Numbered from the stretch's first letter, positions 1 to 9,142 are shown. The stretch: DNA of 64,000 nucleotides from Methylotenera sp. G11 (GCF_000799735.1 NZ_JUHH01000001.1:434001-498000), one strand, 5' to 3'. Numbers and translations are program-made. The notes: generated by a model not told the origin, from the sequence alone.

Positions 1-770
1 TGCGGCGCTTTGTGTTCTTCATGACATTCTGCGCAGCGTGTGGTGCCGATAAAGCGGTGTGCCGCGTTGAAGGTGTTTTTCTGCAATGCGGAATCCGCAA
101 TATGCGGTCCGATGTCGCGGTGACAGGTCATGCAGGCTTTGTCTGAAACTTTTTGCAGCGGTACCTGGTGGCAATTGAAACACTGGGAACCGAAATGCAT
201 GTGTGAAGCCGATATGCGCCCGGGGCTCCATATGCGGTCGAAGCCGAACGGTAATTCCGCCATGGCTTTATGTACCGGAGGCATCAGGTTCTGCATCAGC
301 GGCAACACCAGCCCCAGCATGGTGATCATGATGGCAAGGAAGATCGATAAACGCCTTTTAAAGGAAGATGCGCCAGCAAGTGGCTTGTGGGTGCGTGCCT
401 TGAGATCCTGGAAATCATCCGGCATGCGATGCGCCAGTACCAGTGAAATCGCCAGGTCAACGTCTGGCGGGGCAGGTTCAACTTTCAATTCATATGGCCC
501 CACCATTAACCTGGTGCCATAAGCGAGTTCCGTGCCCGGTATCAGCGCGCCATCCATTTCGAGTTCACCGTTTAATGCCTGCACGACAAAATGGCCTTCT
601 ACGTTTTGCTTGATCACCGCGTGATGCATGGACAGGCGAGGATCCGGCAGATGCACGTTGCATTCAGCGCCGCGGCCAAGCATCAGCTCATGGGCGGCGA
701 TGGTGCGGTAGCTCCTGACCGGCAAGCCGCGGGAGTTGTAGGTGATTTTTATTAAAAGGCAATTAAACAT
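1..770 (-). CDS. FHA domain / membrane anchor / multihaem cytochrome c (partial at left edge)
   Basis: Open reading frame on the minus strand from an ATG at 770 to the window edge (256 codons seen, no stop, so the protein is longer). An in-frame TGA lies four codons upstream of the ATG, which fixes the start. Residues about 25-95 form an FHA (phosphothreonine-binding) domain with the hallmark GR at 32-33 and S47-x-HH49-50. Residues about 141-160 are a membrane segment preceded by basic KRR. Beyond it are three c-type haem motifs, CFNCH (197-201), CMTCH (213-217) and CAECH (246-250); more may follow outside the window. The predicted topology is a cytoplasmic FHA sensor with periplasmic haems. 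It is the third gene of a minus-strand set with a cytochrome b (860-1690) and a flavo/cNMP/Fe-S protein (1703-4159). Domains are clear; the role in electron transfer is inferred. Confidence 0.85.
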   Translation of the reverse strand, partial: MFNCLLIKITYNSRGLPVRSYRTIAAHELMLGRGAECNVHLPDPRLSMHHAVIKQNVEGHFVVQALNGELEMDGALIPGTELAYGTRLMVGPYELKVEPAPPDVDLAISLVLAHRMPDDFQDLKARTHKPLAGASSFKRRLSIFLAIMITMLGLVLPLMQNLMPPVHKAMAELPFGFDRIWSPGRISASHMHFGSQCFNCHQVPLQKVSDKACMTCHRDIGPHIADSALQKNTFNAAHRFIGTTRCAECHEEHKAP

Positions 771-859
771 AGGGTAGTTTCAATCAATTCATCGTTTGAG
801 CGCATTGCCGTGCTGGCTGCCGCTCATATCACGCATTGCCGGATGTCCTTTTCATTTTT

Positions 860-1690
860 TTACCAGTAAACAAATACGGCAATGATGTGCGCCGTCATTG
901 CCACCAGCAGGGCGATAGTAAAGGGAACATGCAGATACAGCCAGATGCCTAGCCGTGCACGGTACATCAGATCCTGGCGGGCGCGTTTCACCAGCGACAG
1001 GCGGCGTACCATGATGGTGTATAGCTCACGGTACAGCTTGCGCTGATCAGGCGTGAGTTCATTCGCCATCGCTGTCAGGTCATCCACGGCCTGTGCGGAA
1101 GGGCAGTTGGGCTGGTAGCCTCGCAGCTGGTCAATGAGCCCCAGGCCTATTGATGTCTCCCGGCAGGCGCGCGACACCGTGTTGTTGATGGCGTCAGGCA
1201 TGACGAGTGCGATCTGGCGCGCAAGCTTGTCGGCCTCCGCAATGCGCAGCAATAAGCTATCCAGGCTATCTTCGCCCATATTCTCGCTCATCTGGCGCGG
1301 GTAAATCATGTAGGTATAGTTGCCGAAAAAACCGCTGGCGACCACAACCAGCAGCAAGGCATAAGCCAGCGTATGGATGTTGATGCCATAATGAAAACCG
1401 CTATGCAGGGTAACCAGAACCGTCATGGCCGTGCCCAGGTAAATGTGTGCGGACAGCCACCCCTGTGTCGAACCGCTGCTGCGGTAACGTCTTTTGCGGA
1501 TGCCGTACCATGCCATCCATAACACCATCAGTGCGGAAACCGTACCCAAGCCATAACCGAGCACGCTGCCGCCATAATGGCCTACCGCCGGCTCAAAGAT
1601 CAGGTAAGCGGCGAAGGCAACCAGGATAACAAGGACTGCAATCTTGAAATAGCGATAGTTTTTGTAATCGAAAATATTGCCGCGCTGCAT
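860..1690 (-). CDS. Dihaem cytochrome b-like integral membrane protein
   Basis: A 276-residue polytopic membrane protein. Membrane segments are visible near residues 14-34, 42-62, 77-95, 103-128 and 248-275, with a soluble, mostly helical stretch at about 130-240. Two histidine pairs have the spacing H-x13-H: one in the segment that starts SAHIYLG and ends TLHSGFH, the other in the last segment between YLHVPF and TAHIIAV. This spacing is typical of bis-histidine b haems in cytochrome b and ferric-reductase-type proteins, so two b haems are inferred. The ATG at 1690 lies 12 bases after the stop of the flavo/Fe-S gene, so the two are surely co-transcribed. It is the likely membrane link between a cytoplasmic electron donor and the periplasmic haems of the next gene. 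No named family was recognised with confidence. Confidence 0.8.
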   Translation of the reverse strand: MQRGNIFDYKNYRYFKIAVLVILVAFAAYLIFEPAVGHYGGSVLGYGLGTVSALMVLWMAWYGIRKRRYRSSGSTQGWLSAHIYLGTAMTVLVTLHSGFHYGINIHTLAYALLLVVVASGFFGNYTYMIYPRQMSENMGEDSLDSLLLRIAEADKLARQIALVMPDAINNTVSRACRETSIGLGLIDQLRGYQPNCPSAQAVDDLTAMANELTPDQRKLYRELYTIMVRRLSLVKRARQDLMYRARLGIWLYLHVPFTIALLVAMTAHIIAVFVYW

Positions 1691-1702
1691 CAGCTGTTCT
1701 TT

Positions 1703-4159
1703 CTATTCATCATCGGAACCCAATAAACTGACTTCACCCGATGTTCCGCTTGCATAGCCCAGCAGGCCTTCCGGGTTTACGCGCAGTGCAGCGCCGACCG
1801 GGCAGGCACGCACACAGACCGGGCCTTCCTTGATGTCTTTGCACATATCGCATTTAACGGCCACTTTTGTGCCTTCAGTATCATCATGCACCTTGGGGGT
1901 AATGCCCAGCATCATCTGCCACAGGCTGCGCTCAGGCTGTTCGCGGATGACTGCCATCTGAATCACATCATATGGGCAGTTCTGCTGGCAGTTACCGCAG
2001 CCTATGCAGCTGTCATCGATATAAACCTCGCCATGCGGAGCGCGATGGATTGCATCGGGCGGGCAATCTTTCATGCAGTGAGGGTGTTCGCAATGGCGGC
2101 AAGAGGTAGGAACGCGGATGTTGGCGAAAATCGGCCCTGTCTCGCGGTCCAGGCGCGATGCACCGCCATGGGTGGCGGCACAGGCGTCTTCACAGTAGTT
2201 GCAGCGCACACATAGGGACTCATCGATGAGCAGCACATCGGTGGCTTCGCCGACACCTTGCTGTATCAGGAATGAAATCAGGTTCGACTGGGTGGACTGG
2301 CTGGTAAAAGAGCCGCCGCCACTGGGCGCGCTTTCCAGCTGTTCGCGTTTTTCCTGGTCCTGCAGGTGCTGAAGGTAACGTGCGTCCAGCGAGCTGCGTA
2401 TTTCCGGGTTGCGCGCGATGATTTCACGCATACGGTCAGCCTTGATCATGACCGCATCTGTCGCGACCGCGGCACGCACTGTAGCGTAGCGCGGCTCACC
2501 GGATACCAATGACATTTCGCCGACATAGTTGCCTGCGGCCACATAGAACAGCACGACTTCTCTGCCGGCGATCATGCGTGAAACCGTGACCGAGCCGCTT
2601 TGGATCAGATACAGGCCATCGGCTTCGTCACCTTCGTGGAAAAGCTCTTCTCCAGCCTCGAAGCTTTTTAATATGGCATGGCTGGCAACATCGTTGAGTT
2701 CTTCTTCATCCAGTGAAAGACCGATGCAGATCTGCACAACGGTCTTGATTGCAACCTCATTCAGTACGCGGCGCATAGATTGCACCGAGTTGATGAGTTT
2801 CTGCATCAGGCGTCGCGGGGTTTCGATCAGTACGCACTTGGTGCGTGCCTGTACGGTGCCTGGTCTGCGTCGGCCTGATACCAGTGCCATTTCACCGAAA
2901 AATTCCCCCGTTTTAAGATGACCATCCGGATGTTCGTCATCGTCGATCAATACATCGAGTTCACCTTCCACGATAAAAAAGAACGTGGTGCTGTAATCGT
3001 TGCGCTTGAAAATATAATCACCGGGCTCAGGCAGCAGTATATTGCTTTCCAGTACAAGCTCCCGCAATTGCAGTGTGCTGAGCATTGCCAGCAACGGTAC
3101 GTTTTTCTGGATTTTCAGAATGACGTCATCAACGCCGCGGTCATTGCAGAAGGTCGAGAATTTCTCGCGCAGCATTTCTGTATCGGCCGATTCCACGGGA
3201 TTGCCAAGAATGTGCTCGATGACTTCATAGCCCTGGTTGATGCCCTGTTTGATCAGCGGGTAGCCGGCCAAAGCGCCGATGATGTAAAGGCCGGGTACAT
3301 TGGATTCATAACTTGCGGAAAGCAGGGGCAGAGCGCCGGCATCGGCAGTCGGGAAAGCGACGCCGAAGTTTTCCAGTACCGGACGGGAGGGCAGTGCGCC
3401 AAGGCGCGCGATTATCCTATGGCAGGGGATGCGTTCAATGCCATTGGGTGTGCTTGCAAACAGCGTGATAGGAAAATCGCCGCTGTGGTTTATTTCTATG
3501 GATTGCGGTTTTGTCTGCAGCAGCCAGTCTACAGTGCCTTTCTGCCTGGCTTCGGTCAAGTGGTTGAGGTTGCTGTCTTTCAGGTTGCTGAAATCTTCAG
3601 CCCGGTTAAGGATGATGACCTGATTGCGGCCGGTAAGTGCCAGCGCGTTCTCTACACCGGTGTCACCGCCGCCGACTACCACAATGGTTTCGTTCTGGTA
3701 AGCATCCGGATCGTCCAGGTGATATTGGACCTCAGGTACGTCACCGCCCGGAATTTCAAGTTTACGCAGATTGCCTTGTACGCCGATTGCCAGGATCACA
3801 TGATCCGCAGTGATTTTTTCACCGCTTTCCAGCTGAACTGCCAGATGTTTCGTGGTGCGCGAAATGCCGGCAACCTTGGCGTTATAGCGGATGTTGATTT
3901 TTTTGTCCGCGATGGTCTTTTCCCAGGTTTCGAGGACATTTTCGCGCAGCGATGCACTGAAAGGCAGCGGGCTGCGCAGTGGCAGGGCGCGCGGTTCGGC
4001 CATCACCAGTTTGCGGCGCTGGTAATGACGAATGGTATTGGCAGGCGCTGACGTTGCTTCAAGCAGCAAGTAGTCCGCATTTTGTTCAGCAGCGCGTGTG
4101 GCAGCCGACAGTCCGCTGGGACCCGCGCCGATAATGATAATGTTGAAATGTTTAGCCAT
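1703..4159 (-). CDS. Flavoprotein oxidoreductase fused to two cNMP-binding domains and a four-cluster ferredoxin
   Basis: 818 residues from the ATG at 4159; an upstream in-frame TTG at 4168 would add three residues. Domains in order: a thioredoxin-reductase/YpdA-like FAD and NAD(P) module (about 1-320; GAGPSG near 11-16, VVVGGGDTG near 160); cyclic-nucleotide-binding domain 1 with phosphate cassette FGEMAL...RRRPGTV near 415-427; cyclic-nucleotide-binding domain 2 with GEMSL...PRYATV near 540-555; and a DmsB/HybA-like ferredoxin with four cysteine sets (CVRCNYCEDAC near 648, CRHCEHPHCMKDCP, CIGCGNCQQNCP near 718, CDMC...CVRACP near 769), enough for four [4Fe-4S] clusters. There is no signal peptide, so it is cytoplasmic. 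It is inferred to pass electrons from NAD(P)H to the downstream cytochrome b under cyclic-nucleotide control. The domain calls are strong; substrate and partner are unknown. Confidence 0.88.
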   Translation of the reverse strand: MAKHFNIIIIGAGPSGLSAATRAAEQNADYLLLEATSAPANTIRHYQRRKLVMAEPRALPLRSPLPFSASLRENVLETWEKTIADKKINIRYNAKVAGISRTTKHLAVQLESGEKITADHVILAIGVQGNLRKLEIPGGDVPEVQYHLDDPDAYQNETIVVVGGGDTGVENALALTGRNQVIILNRAEDFSNLKDSNLNHLTEARQKGTVDWLLQTKPQSIEINHSGDFPITLFASTPNGIERIPCHRIIARLGALPSRPVLENFGVAFPTADAGALPLLSASYESNVPGLYIIGALAGYPLIKQGINQGYEVIEHILGNPVESADTEMLREKFSTFCNDRGVDDVILKIQKNVPLLAMLSTLQLRELVLESNILLPEPGDYIFKRNDYSTTFFFIVEGELDVLIDDDEHPDGHLKTGEFFGEMALVSGRRRPGTVQARTKCVLIETPRRLMQKLINSVQSMRRVLNEVAIKTVVQICIGLSLDEEELNDVASHAILKSFEAGEELFHEGDEADGLYLIQSGSVTVSRMIAGREVVLFYVAAGNYVGEMSLVSGEPRYATVRAAVATDAVMIKADRMREIIARNPEIRSSLDARYLQHLQDQEKREQLESAPSGGGSFTSQSTQSNLISFLIQQGVGEATDVLLIDESLCVRCNYCEDACAATHGGASRLDRETGPIFANIRVPTSCRHCEHPHCMKDCPPDAIHRAPHGEVYIDDSCIGCGNCQQNCPYDVIQMAVIREQPERSLWQMMLGITPKVHDDTEGTKVAVKCDMCKDIKEGPVCVRACPVGAALRVNPEGLLGYASGTSGEVSLLGSDDE

Positions 4160-4335
4160 GTAGCCCAATTATACTTTTATACTGTGTTTAAGTGGTGCCA
4201 TATCCGTATATTATGGCGTCAAATATGACTGAATATGCAGGCCGAGATTTACATGAACGGTGTTTTTACTGACTGTATGCCATGGAGCGGCAGGTTCTGC
4301 CATTCAATCAATGCCTGACGGGGGTGAGGGAAAAT

Positions 4336-4776
4336 ATGGATAAATTTATGCAGGCAGCCATCGACGAAGCGCGAATCGGTCTGGCTGAAGGCGGGATACC
4401 GATAGGTTCGGTTATTGTCCATCAGGGTGGCATTATTGGTAGGGGGCATAACCAGCGCGTTCAGTGCGGCAGCGCGATTCTGCACGGGGAAATGGCGGCT
4501 TTTGAAAATGCCGGCCGCCAGCCGGCCAGCGTGTATAAGGAATCTGTGCTGTATACCACATTGTCTCCCTGTTCCATGTGTGCCGGTGCCATTCTGCTTT
4601 ATGGCATTCCCAAGGTCATCATTGGTGAAAACCGGACATTTATGGGCGAAGAAGACCTGCTGAGATCGAGAGGCGTGGAAGTTGTCGTGATCCAGGATGC
4701 GGCCTGCATAGCATTGATGCAGGCTTTCATCGCTGCAAAGCCGCGGCTATGGAATGAAGATATCGGCGTCGTGTGA
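4336..4776 (+). CDS. Cytosine deaminase, yeast FCY1 type
   Basis: 146 residues from the ATG at 4336 (GAGG-type ribosome site just upstream; the longer reading from 4282 lacks support). A zinc-dependent deaminase with HGE (catalytic zinc ligand and proton shuttle) and PCSMC. It resembles yeast cytosine deaminase much more than TadA: the segments GGIPIG, GRGHN, LYTTLSPC, YGIP and the C-terminal NEDIG, which carries the Asp that contacts the cytosine amino group in the yeast enzyme, are all kept. The usual bacterial cytosine deaminase, CodA, belongs to an unrelated amidohydrolase family. The expected reaction is cytosine to uracil plus ammonia in pyrimidine salvage. It stands alone, divergent from the redox genes at 1-4159. 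A guanine or other base deaminase activity cannot be ruled out. Confidence 0.8.
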   Translation: MDKFMQAAIDEARIGLAEGGIPIGSVIVHQGGIIGRGHNQRVQCGSAILHGEMAAFENAGRQPASVYKESVLYTTLSPCSMCAGAILLYGIPKVIIGENRTFMGEEDLLRSRGVEVVVIQDAACIALMQAFIAAKPRLWNEDIGVV

Positions 4777-4820
4777 ATGCAGCCACGGCAGGTTTCCGGC
4801 AGGCAAGGCCATGCCTGAAG

Positions 4821-7800
4821 CTAATCCAGCAATATCTCGCCTTTGCGCAATAGCAGCTCAAAATCCCTGGCGGGTAATGGTTTGCTGAACAGGTAACCCT
4901 GGATCTGATCGCACTGCTGACTCTGTAAAAACTCCAGCTGCTGTCTTGTTTCCACGCCTTCGGCAATCACCTTGAACCCAAGCCCTTTCGCCATGCCGAT
5001 GATGGCGGTGATGATTGCCGCATCTTCAGGAAACAGCCCCATATCCCGTACAAATGACTGATCTATCTTGAGTTTATCGATCTTGAACTGTTTCAGGTAA
5101 TTGAGTGAAGAATAACCGGTGCCAAAATCATCAATCGAGAGATTGATGCCGAGCACCTTGAGCTGGTTCAGCACGCGGATGGTGCGTTCAGAATCTTCCA
5201 TGGCGATACTCTCGGTCATTTCCAGTTCAAGCATGGCAGCGTCAAGCTTCGTTTCGCGCAGCGCGTCGCAGATGGATTCGTACAGAGAATCCTGGCGGAA
5301 CTGCACGATGGAAAGATTGACGGCAACCGGCACGATGGCGATGCCTGCAGACTGCCACCCGGCTAATTGCTGCAAGGCAGTATTCAATACCCAGTTTCCG
5401 ATTTCATTGATGAGGCTGCTTTCTTCGGCAATCGGTATGAAACTCGCGGGCGATACCATGCCTTTTTTCGGGTGCCGCCAACGTATGAGGGCTTCAGCGC
5501 CGATAATTTTTGATGTGACGATATCCACCTGGGGTTGGTAATACAATTCAAATTCACGCTGTTCCAGTGCCTGCCTGAGTTCATTTTCGATCTGCAGCAC
5601 TTCATAGGCCTGCTCGTGCATCTGCTGGGTAAAGAACTGGAAATTATTGCGGCCGGCTTGCTTGGCGCGATACAGCGCTGCATCCGCAGATTGTGCGAGC
5701 TGTTCAAAACTGTCACCATCCTGCGGAAACTCGGCAATACCTATACTGGATGTCAGCGTGATGCGCTGTGAACCGAAAGTGAATGGCTGGGATACGATTT
5801 CCAACAGTTTTTTTGCTACGTGGGCAGCGCCTTCTGCATCCGTGCCGGGCAGCAGCATGATGAATTCATCCCCGCCTTGTCGGCTTAAAGTATCTTCGGG
5901 GCGTAAAGTGTTCAGCAGGCGTTTTGCAAGCTCTTGCAGCAAGGCGTCGCCAGTGCTGGGACCCAGGGATTCATTGACGAACTTGAATCGGTCAAGATCA
6001 AGGTAAATCAGCGCCAGAGGCTCGTTGCTGCGATTAGCGGCAGCCAATGCCAGCTTTGCCCGGTCACTAAGCAGGCTGCGGTTCGGCAGTTGTGTGAGCG
6101 CGTCAAAATTACTCAAAAATTCTATGCGCTGTTCTGCCAGTTTATGCTCTGACAGGTCGCTGATGATGCCGATATGCTGTGTGATCTTTCCATCCTGATT
6201 GCGGATGGTGCTGATAGACAGGCGTTCGGAGAAAAACTCACCGTCTTTACGACGGTTGAGAACTTCACCTTGCCAGTATCCTTTGTGGGCGATCTGCTGC
6301 CACATTGCTTTGTAGAAGGCTTTGTTGGTAATGCCGGATGCCAGTACGCGTGGATTCTTGCCGATAATTTCCTCGGCTTTATAACCGGTGATCTCAGTAA
6401 AGGCTTTGTTGACGGTCAGGATGTTATTGCAGGCATCCGTGGTGATAATGCCTTCGCGGCTGAATTCAAACACTTGTGCGTTGACGCGTAACCGTTCTTC
6501 GGCAGCTTTACTATCGGTAATGTCCAGCCATGCACCTACCACCTCAACCGGTTTTCCTTCGCCGTCCCGGATCAGCATCAGCTGGTCATCTATCCATATC
6601 ACGCTGCCATCGGCATGCATAAAGCGGTACTGGTGGTTCAAATAGCCTTGTGACAGCAATTCCTGCTGAGCTTTCATGACGGTAGCCCTGTCCTCAGGGT
6701 GCACGTGGTTGAGCCAGAATCGTGGACTATGCCAGTCTTTAACCGCGTAGCCTGTCAGTTTCTGGATGTTGTCACCGATGAAATCAACGACAAAATCCTT
6801 ATGCCCGGGGTGAACTTTGAGTGAGTAAATAATAGCCGGGTTTACATTCAGTATATGATTGATACGGTTGTAAGCGCCTTCCAGATCCTGTACCAGTTTC
6901 AGACGCTGCGCTTCGTGATCGAAATTGTTAAGTGCAAAACTGATGTCGGTCGTCAGTTCTTTCAGCAAATTGGTGATTTCTTCATCAAAACCATTGGGCT
7001 TGGTCTGATACACGTTCAGGGCTGCAAACGGTTTGCCGTTGCGCTGGATAGGGAAGGTTGCCGCGGACTCCCAGCCGAATTGTCTTGCCAAGTCATGCCA
7101 ATGCTCGGTGATTTTGTTGGTCAGGTAGTCATTCAGGATCATGATCCTGTTTTCTCTTAAGCAAATACCGGTTGGCCCCTGTCCGCCAGGCAAGTCTTCC
7201 AGTATCGAGAGTGACAGGTTTTCAGTATATTCAACGCCGCTGCCATAGACCGCTACCGGTAATATTGCTGAGCTTGCTTCGTCAAGCTGGCCTATCCATG
7301 CCATTTTCATCCCACCGAAATCAACGGCGCACCTGCACACCAGTGGGAACAGGTCGTCTTCATTCTCCATGCGCACAATGGCCTGGTTGATCTGGCTTAG
7401 CGCCTGATAGAGCTGGGTCAGCTGTTTGATCCGGTCTTCGGTTTTTTTTCTTTCGGATAAATCGCGCACGTTGAGGAAGTAAGTCTCAGCGTCAAGTTTC
7501 TGGCAGCTGACTTCCACCATAAACTCTTCGTTATTACTGCGGATGAATGTACATTCTTCATACAAGACTTTGCCGGACATGACTTTTTTGACGCTGGGTT
7601 CCAGCCGCGCAAGCTCACGCGCTGCCAGGATGTCATGCATACGCATTTTTAAAAGCTCATCACGTTCATGATGCAGCATCTGCAATGCTGCATTGTTGGC
7701 TTCCAGTATAGCGTGCTCACGACTCAAGACCAGAACGCCATCGCCCGTCTGATCAAACAATTGCTGATAACGGGCATCTGCGCTCTGGCGGCTCCTGATC

Positions 7801-8834
7801 AGGAACCATATTGACAGCCCCAGCAGCATTGTCAGCGCAACACCTGTCAGAGCGACCAATGTTGATTTTTTGTTGGTGATGATCCGTTCCGTAAAAGCGG
7901 GAGTCGTATTTAATAATATCGTCCAGTGGCTACCGGCGATATCCAGTATCCGTGTTGTCTGCAGGTCGCCTTGTGCGCGTCTCTGGGCATGACCAGTTTT
8001 ATCGGAATGATATAAAAGGGTGGAGTTGGATACTGTATCGCTGTCATAGATTTCTATATCGATATCCGGGTCGATTTCGCCGCTGAGCCCTGCCATTAAA
8101 TCATTCAGGCGAAAGGGAATATCTACCCAGGCCGTGATCGCATCACGTCTTTCAGCTACTGTATTGAGCTGGGCGCCTTTTTTGTAGATAGGCAGGTACA
8201 TGACGAATGCATGGACTTTATCTTTGTTTATATCCTGTATCAATGTGAAACGGGAGGTGATCCTGATGTCATTGTCATCTCTTGAACGCGCCATTGCGAT
8301 ACGTGCTGCAGATGCTGTGGAGGTGTCAAAGCCCAGGGCTTTGGCGTTTTCTTCATCGAATGGTTCAATGGTCGTAATCGGGGTATAGAAATCACGTTGC
8401 CCTTCCGGGTAGATTTTGTAATCCGGGAATCCATGCTGACGTTTGTCTTTGATATGACTTGCTTTGTCGGCATCTTTCACCAGCTGGACTAAAGCGATCC
8501 CTTTCAGGCCGGTGTAAGTATTGAGCCGCAGTGATTGAACGTACTGGTGGAACTCTTCGGTGGTGACTTCATTAGAGCCATCAATATAGCCTTTTACGCC
8601 ACGCATCACGACTTGAAAAGCGTTGATGCGGTTGAAAATGTTGGTAGCGGTCACATCCGCGGAATATTCGAGGCTTGCGCGTAGTTTTTTACTGTCATCC
8701 CGCTGCGCTGTCACCCACAGGCTGTAGGTGATGAGTGATCCGGCGAGCATGACCAGCCCTGATAAAAGCCAAGGCGTTAGCTTCATGCTGATCAATCTGG
8801 CAACATGTTTTTTAAGTGTCGATAACAGGCTCAT
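4821..8834 (-). CDS. CHASE-PAS-GAF-PAS-PAS-GGDEF-EAL c-di-GMP turnover protein
   Basis: 1337 residues. Membrane segment near 17-40, a periplasmic CHASE ligand-binding domain (about 70-300), a second membrane segment (about 323-345), then cytoplasmic PAS (about 355-470), GAF (about 480-640), PAS/PAC (about 660-775), PAS/PAC (about 785-900), GGDEF (about 905-1070) and EAL (about 1080-1330). The diguanylate cyclase signature is an intact GGDEF, with an RPED inhibitory-site motif five residues before it (RxxD I-site). The phosphodiesterase signature EALIRW and later metal-binding motifs (DDFGTGYSSL) look intact, so the protein may both make and break c-di-GMP. The ATG at 8834 gives MSLLSTLKK. It is monocistronic, convergent with the deaminase gene. 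The CHASE ligand is unknown. Confidence 0.95.
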   Translation of the reverse strand: MSLLSTLKKHVARLISMKLTPWLLSGLVMLAGSLITYSLWVTAQRDDSKKLRASLEYSADVTATNIFNRINAFQVVMRGVKGYIDGSNEVTTEEFHQYVQSLRLNTYTGLKGIALVQLVKDADKASHIKDKRQHGFPDYKIYPEGQRDFYTPITTIEPFDEENAKALGFDTSTASAARIAMARSRDDNDIRITSRFTLIQDINKDKVHAFVMYLPIYKKGAQLNTVAERRDAITAWVDIPFRLNDLMAGLSGEIDPDIDIEIYDSDTVSNSTLLYHSDKTGHAQRRAQGDLQTTRILDIAGSHWTILLNTTPAFTERIITNKKSTLVALTGVALTMLLGLSIWFLIRSRQSADARYQQLFDQTGDGVLVLSREHAILEANNAALQMLHHERDELLKMRMHDILAARELARLEPSVKKVMSGKVLYEECTFIRSNNEEFMVEVSCQKLDAETYFLNVRDLSERKKTEDRIKQLTQLYQALSQINQAIVRMENEDDLFPLVCRCAVDFGGMKMAWIGQLDEASSAILPVAVYGSGVEYTENLSLSILEDLPGGQGPTGICLRENRIMILNDYLTNKITEHWHDLARQFGWESAATFPIQRNGKPFAALNVYQTKPNGFDEEITNLLKELTTDISFALNNFDHEAQRLKLVQDLEGAYNRINHILNVNPAIIYSLKVHPGHKDFVVDFIGDNIQKLTGYAVKDWHSPRFWLNHVHPEDRATVMKAQQELLSQGYLNHQYRFMHADGSVIWIDDQLMLIRDGEGKPVEVVGAWLDITDSKAAEERLRVNAQVFEFSREGIITTDACNNILTVNKAFTEITGYKAEEIIGKNPRVLASGITNKAFYKAMWQQIAHKGYWQGEVLNRRKDGEFFSERLSISTIRNQDGKITQHIGIISDLSEHKLAEQRIEFLSNFDALTQLPNRSLLSDRAKLALAAANRSNEPLALIYLDLDRFKFVNESLGPSTGDALLQELAKRLLNTLRPEDTLSRQGGDEFIMLLPGTDAEGAAHVAKKLLEIVSQPFTFGSQRITLTSSIGIAEFPQDGDSFEQLAQSADAALYRAKQAGRNNFQFFTQQMHEQAYEVLQIENELRQALEQREFELYYQPQVDIVTSKIIGAEALIRWRHPKKGMVSPASFIPIAEESSLINEIGNWVLNTALQQLAGWQSAGIAIVPVAVNLSIVQFRQDSLYESICDALRETKLDAAMLELEMTESIAMEDSERTIRVLNQLKVLGINLSIDDFGTGYSSLNYLKQFKIDKLKIDQSFVRDMGLFPEDAAIITAIIGMAKGLGFKVIAEGVETRQQLEFLQSQQCDQIQGYLFSKPLPARDFELLLRKGEILLD

Positions 8835-9142
8835 CTGGTATCCGTTTTATTATTGCTATTATTAGCATCGGAGTTTACACCTAATTAAATTTGAGTTGGG
8901 ATAAAATCTAATGTATCTCATAGCGTATCAGTGCAGGGTGCATGGAAGCAGGCGCGCAGGTACAGCATATGTGTCATTGGAACGTATGCCGCCTGCCTGA
9001 TGATTGCTGGCAGATGTAAGCGGAATAAATGGGTATACCTGTATTAATTAGCTGCCGATCGTGTTCTCATGATTGCGTTTGTGCGTTATTCATGTCGTGA
9101 CCGGATGTGTTTTGAAGTCATTAAATCAATGGAGTGCAGTTT
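8835..9142. other. Intergenic region, divergent, no gene seen
   Basis: About 300 bases between the divergent GGDEF/EAL gene and the small membrane-protein gene. It must hold both promoters, but I could not pick out a convincing -35/-10 pair or a strong inverted repeat. No coding potential was seen on either strand. Confidence 0.4.

Noticed and set aside
19-231. Minus-strand 70-codon reading frame at the left edge
   Set aside because: Wrong frame; the real gene on this strand is the FHA-cytochrome, whose CxxCH motifs lie in another frame over the same bases.
2918-4051. Long plus-strand reading frame of 377 codons
   Set aside because: It lies wholly antisense to the flavo/cNMP/Fe-S gene, has no domain character and no ribosome site; the opposite strand has clear motifs.
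4336-4776. tadA (tRNA adenosine deaminase)
   Set aside because: The HxE and PCxxC motifs fit, but the flanking residues and the C-terminal EDIG match yeast cytosine deaminase instead.
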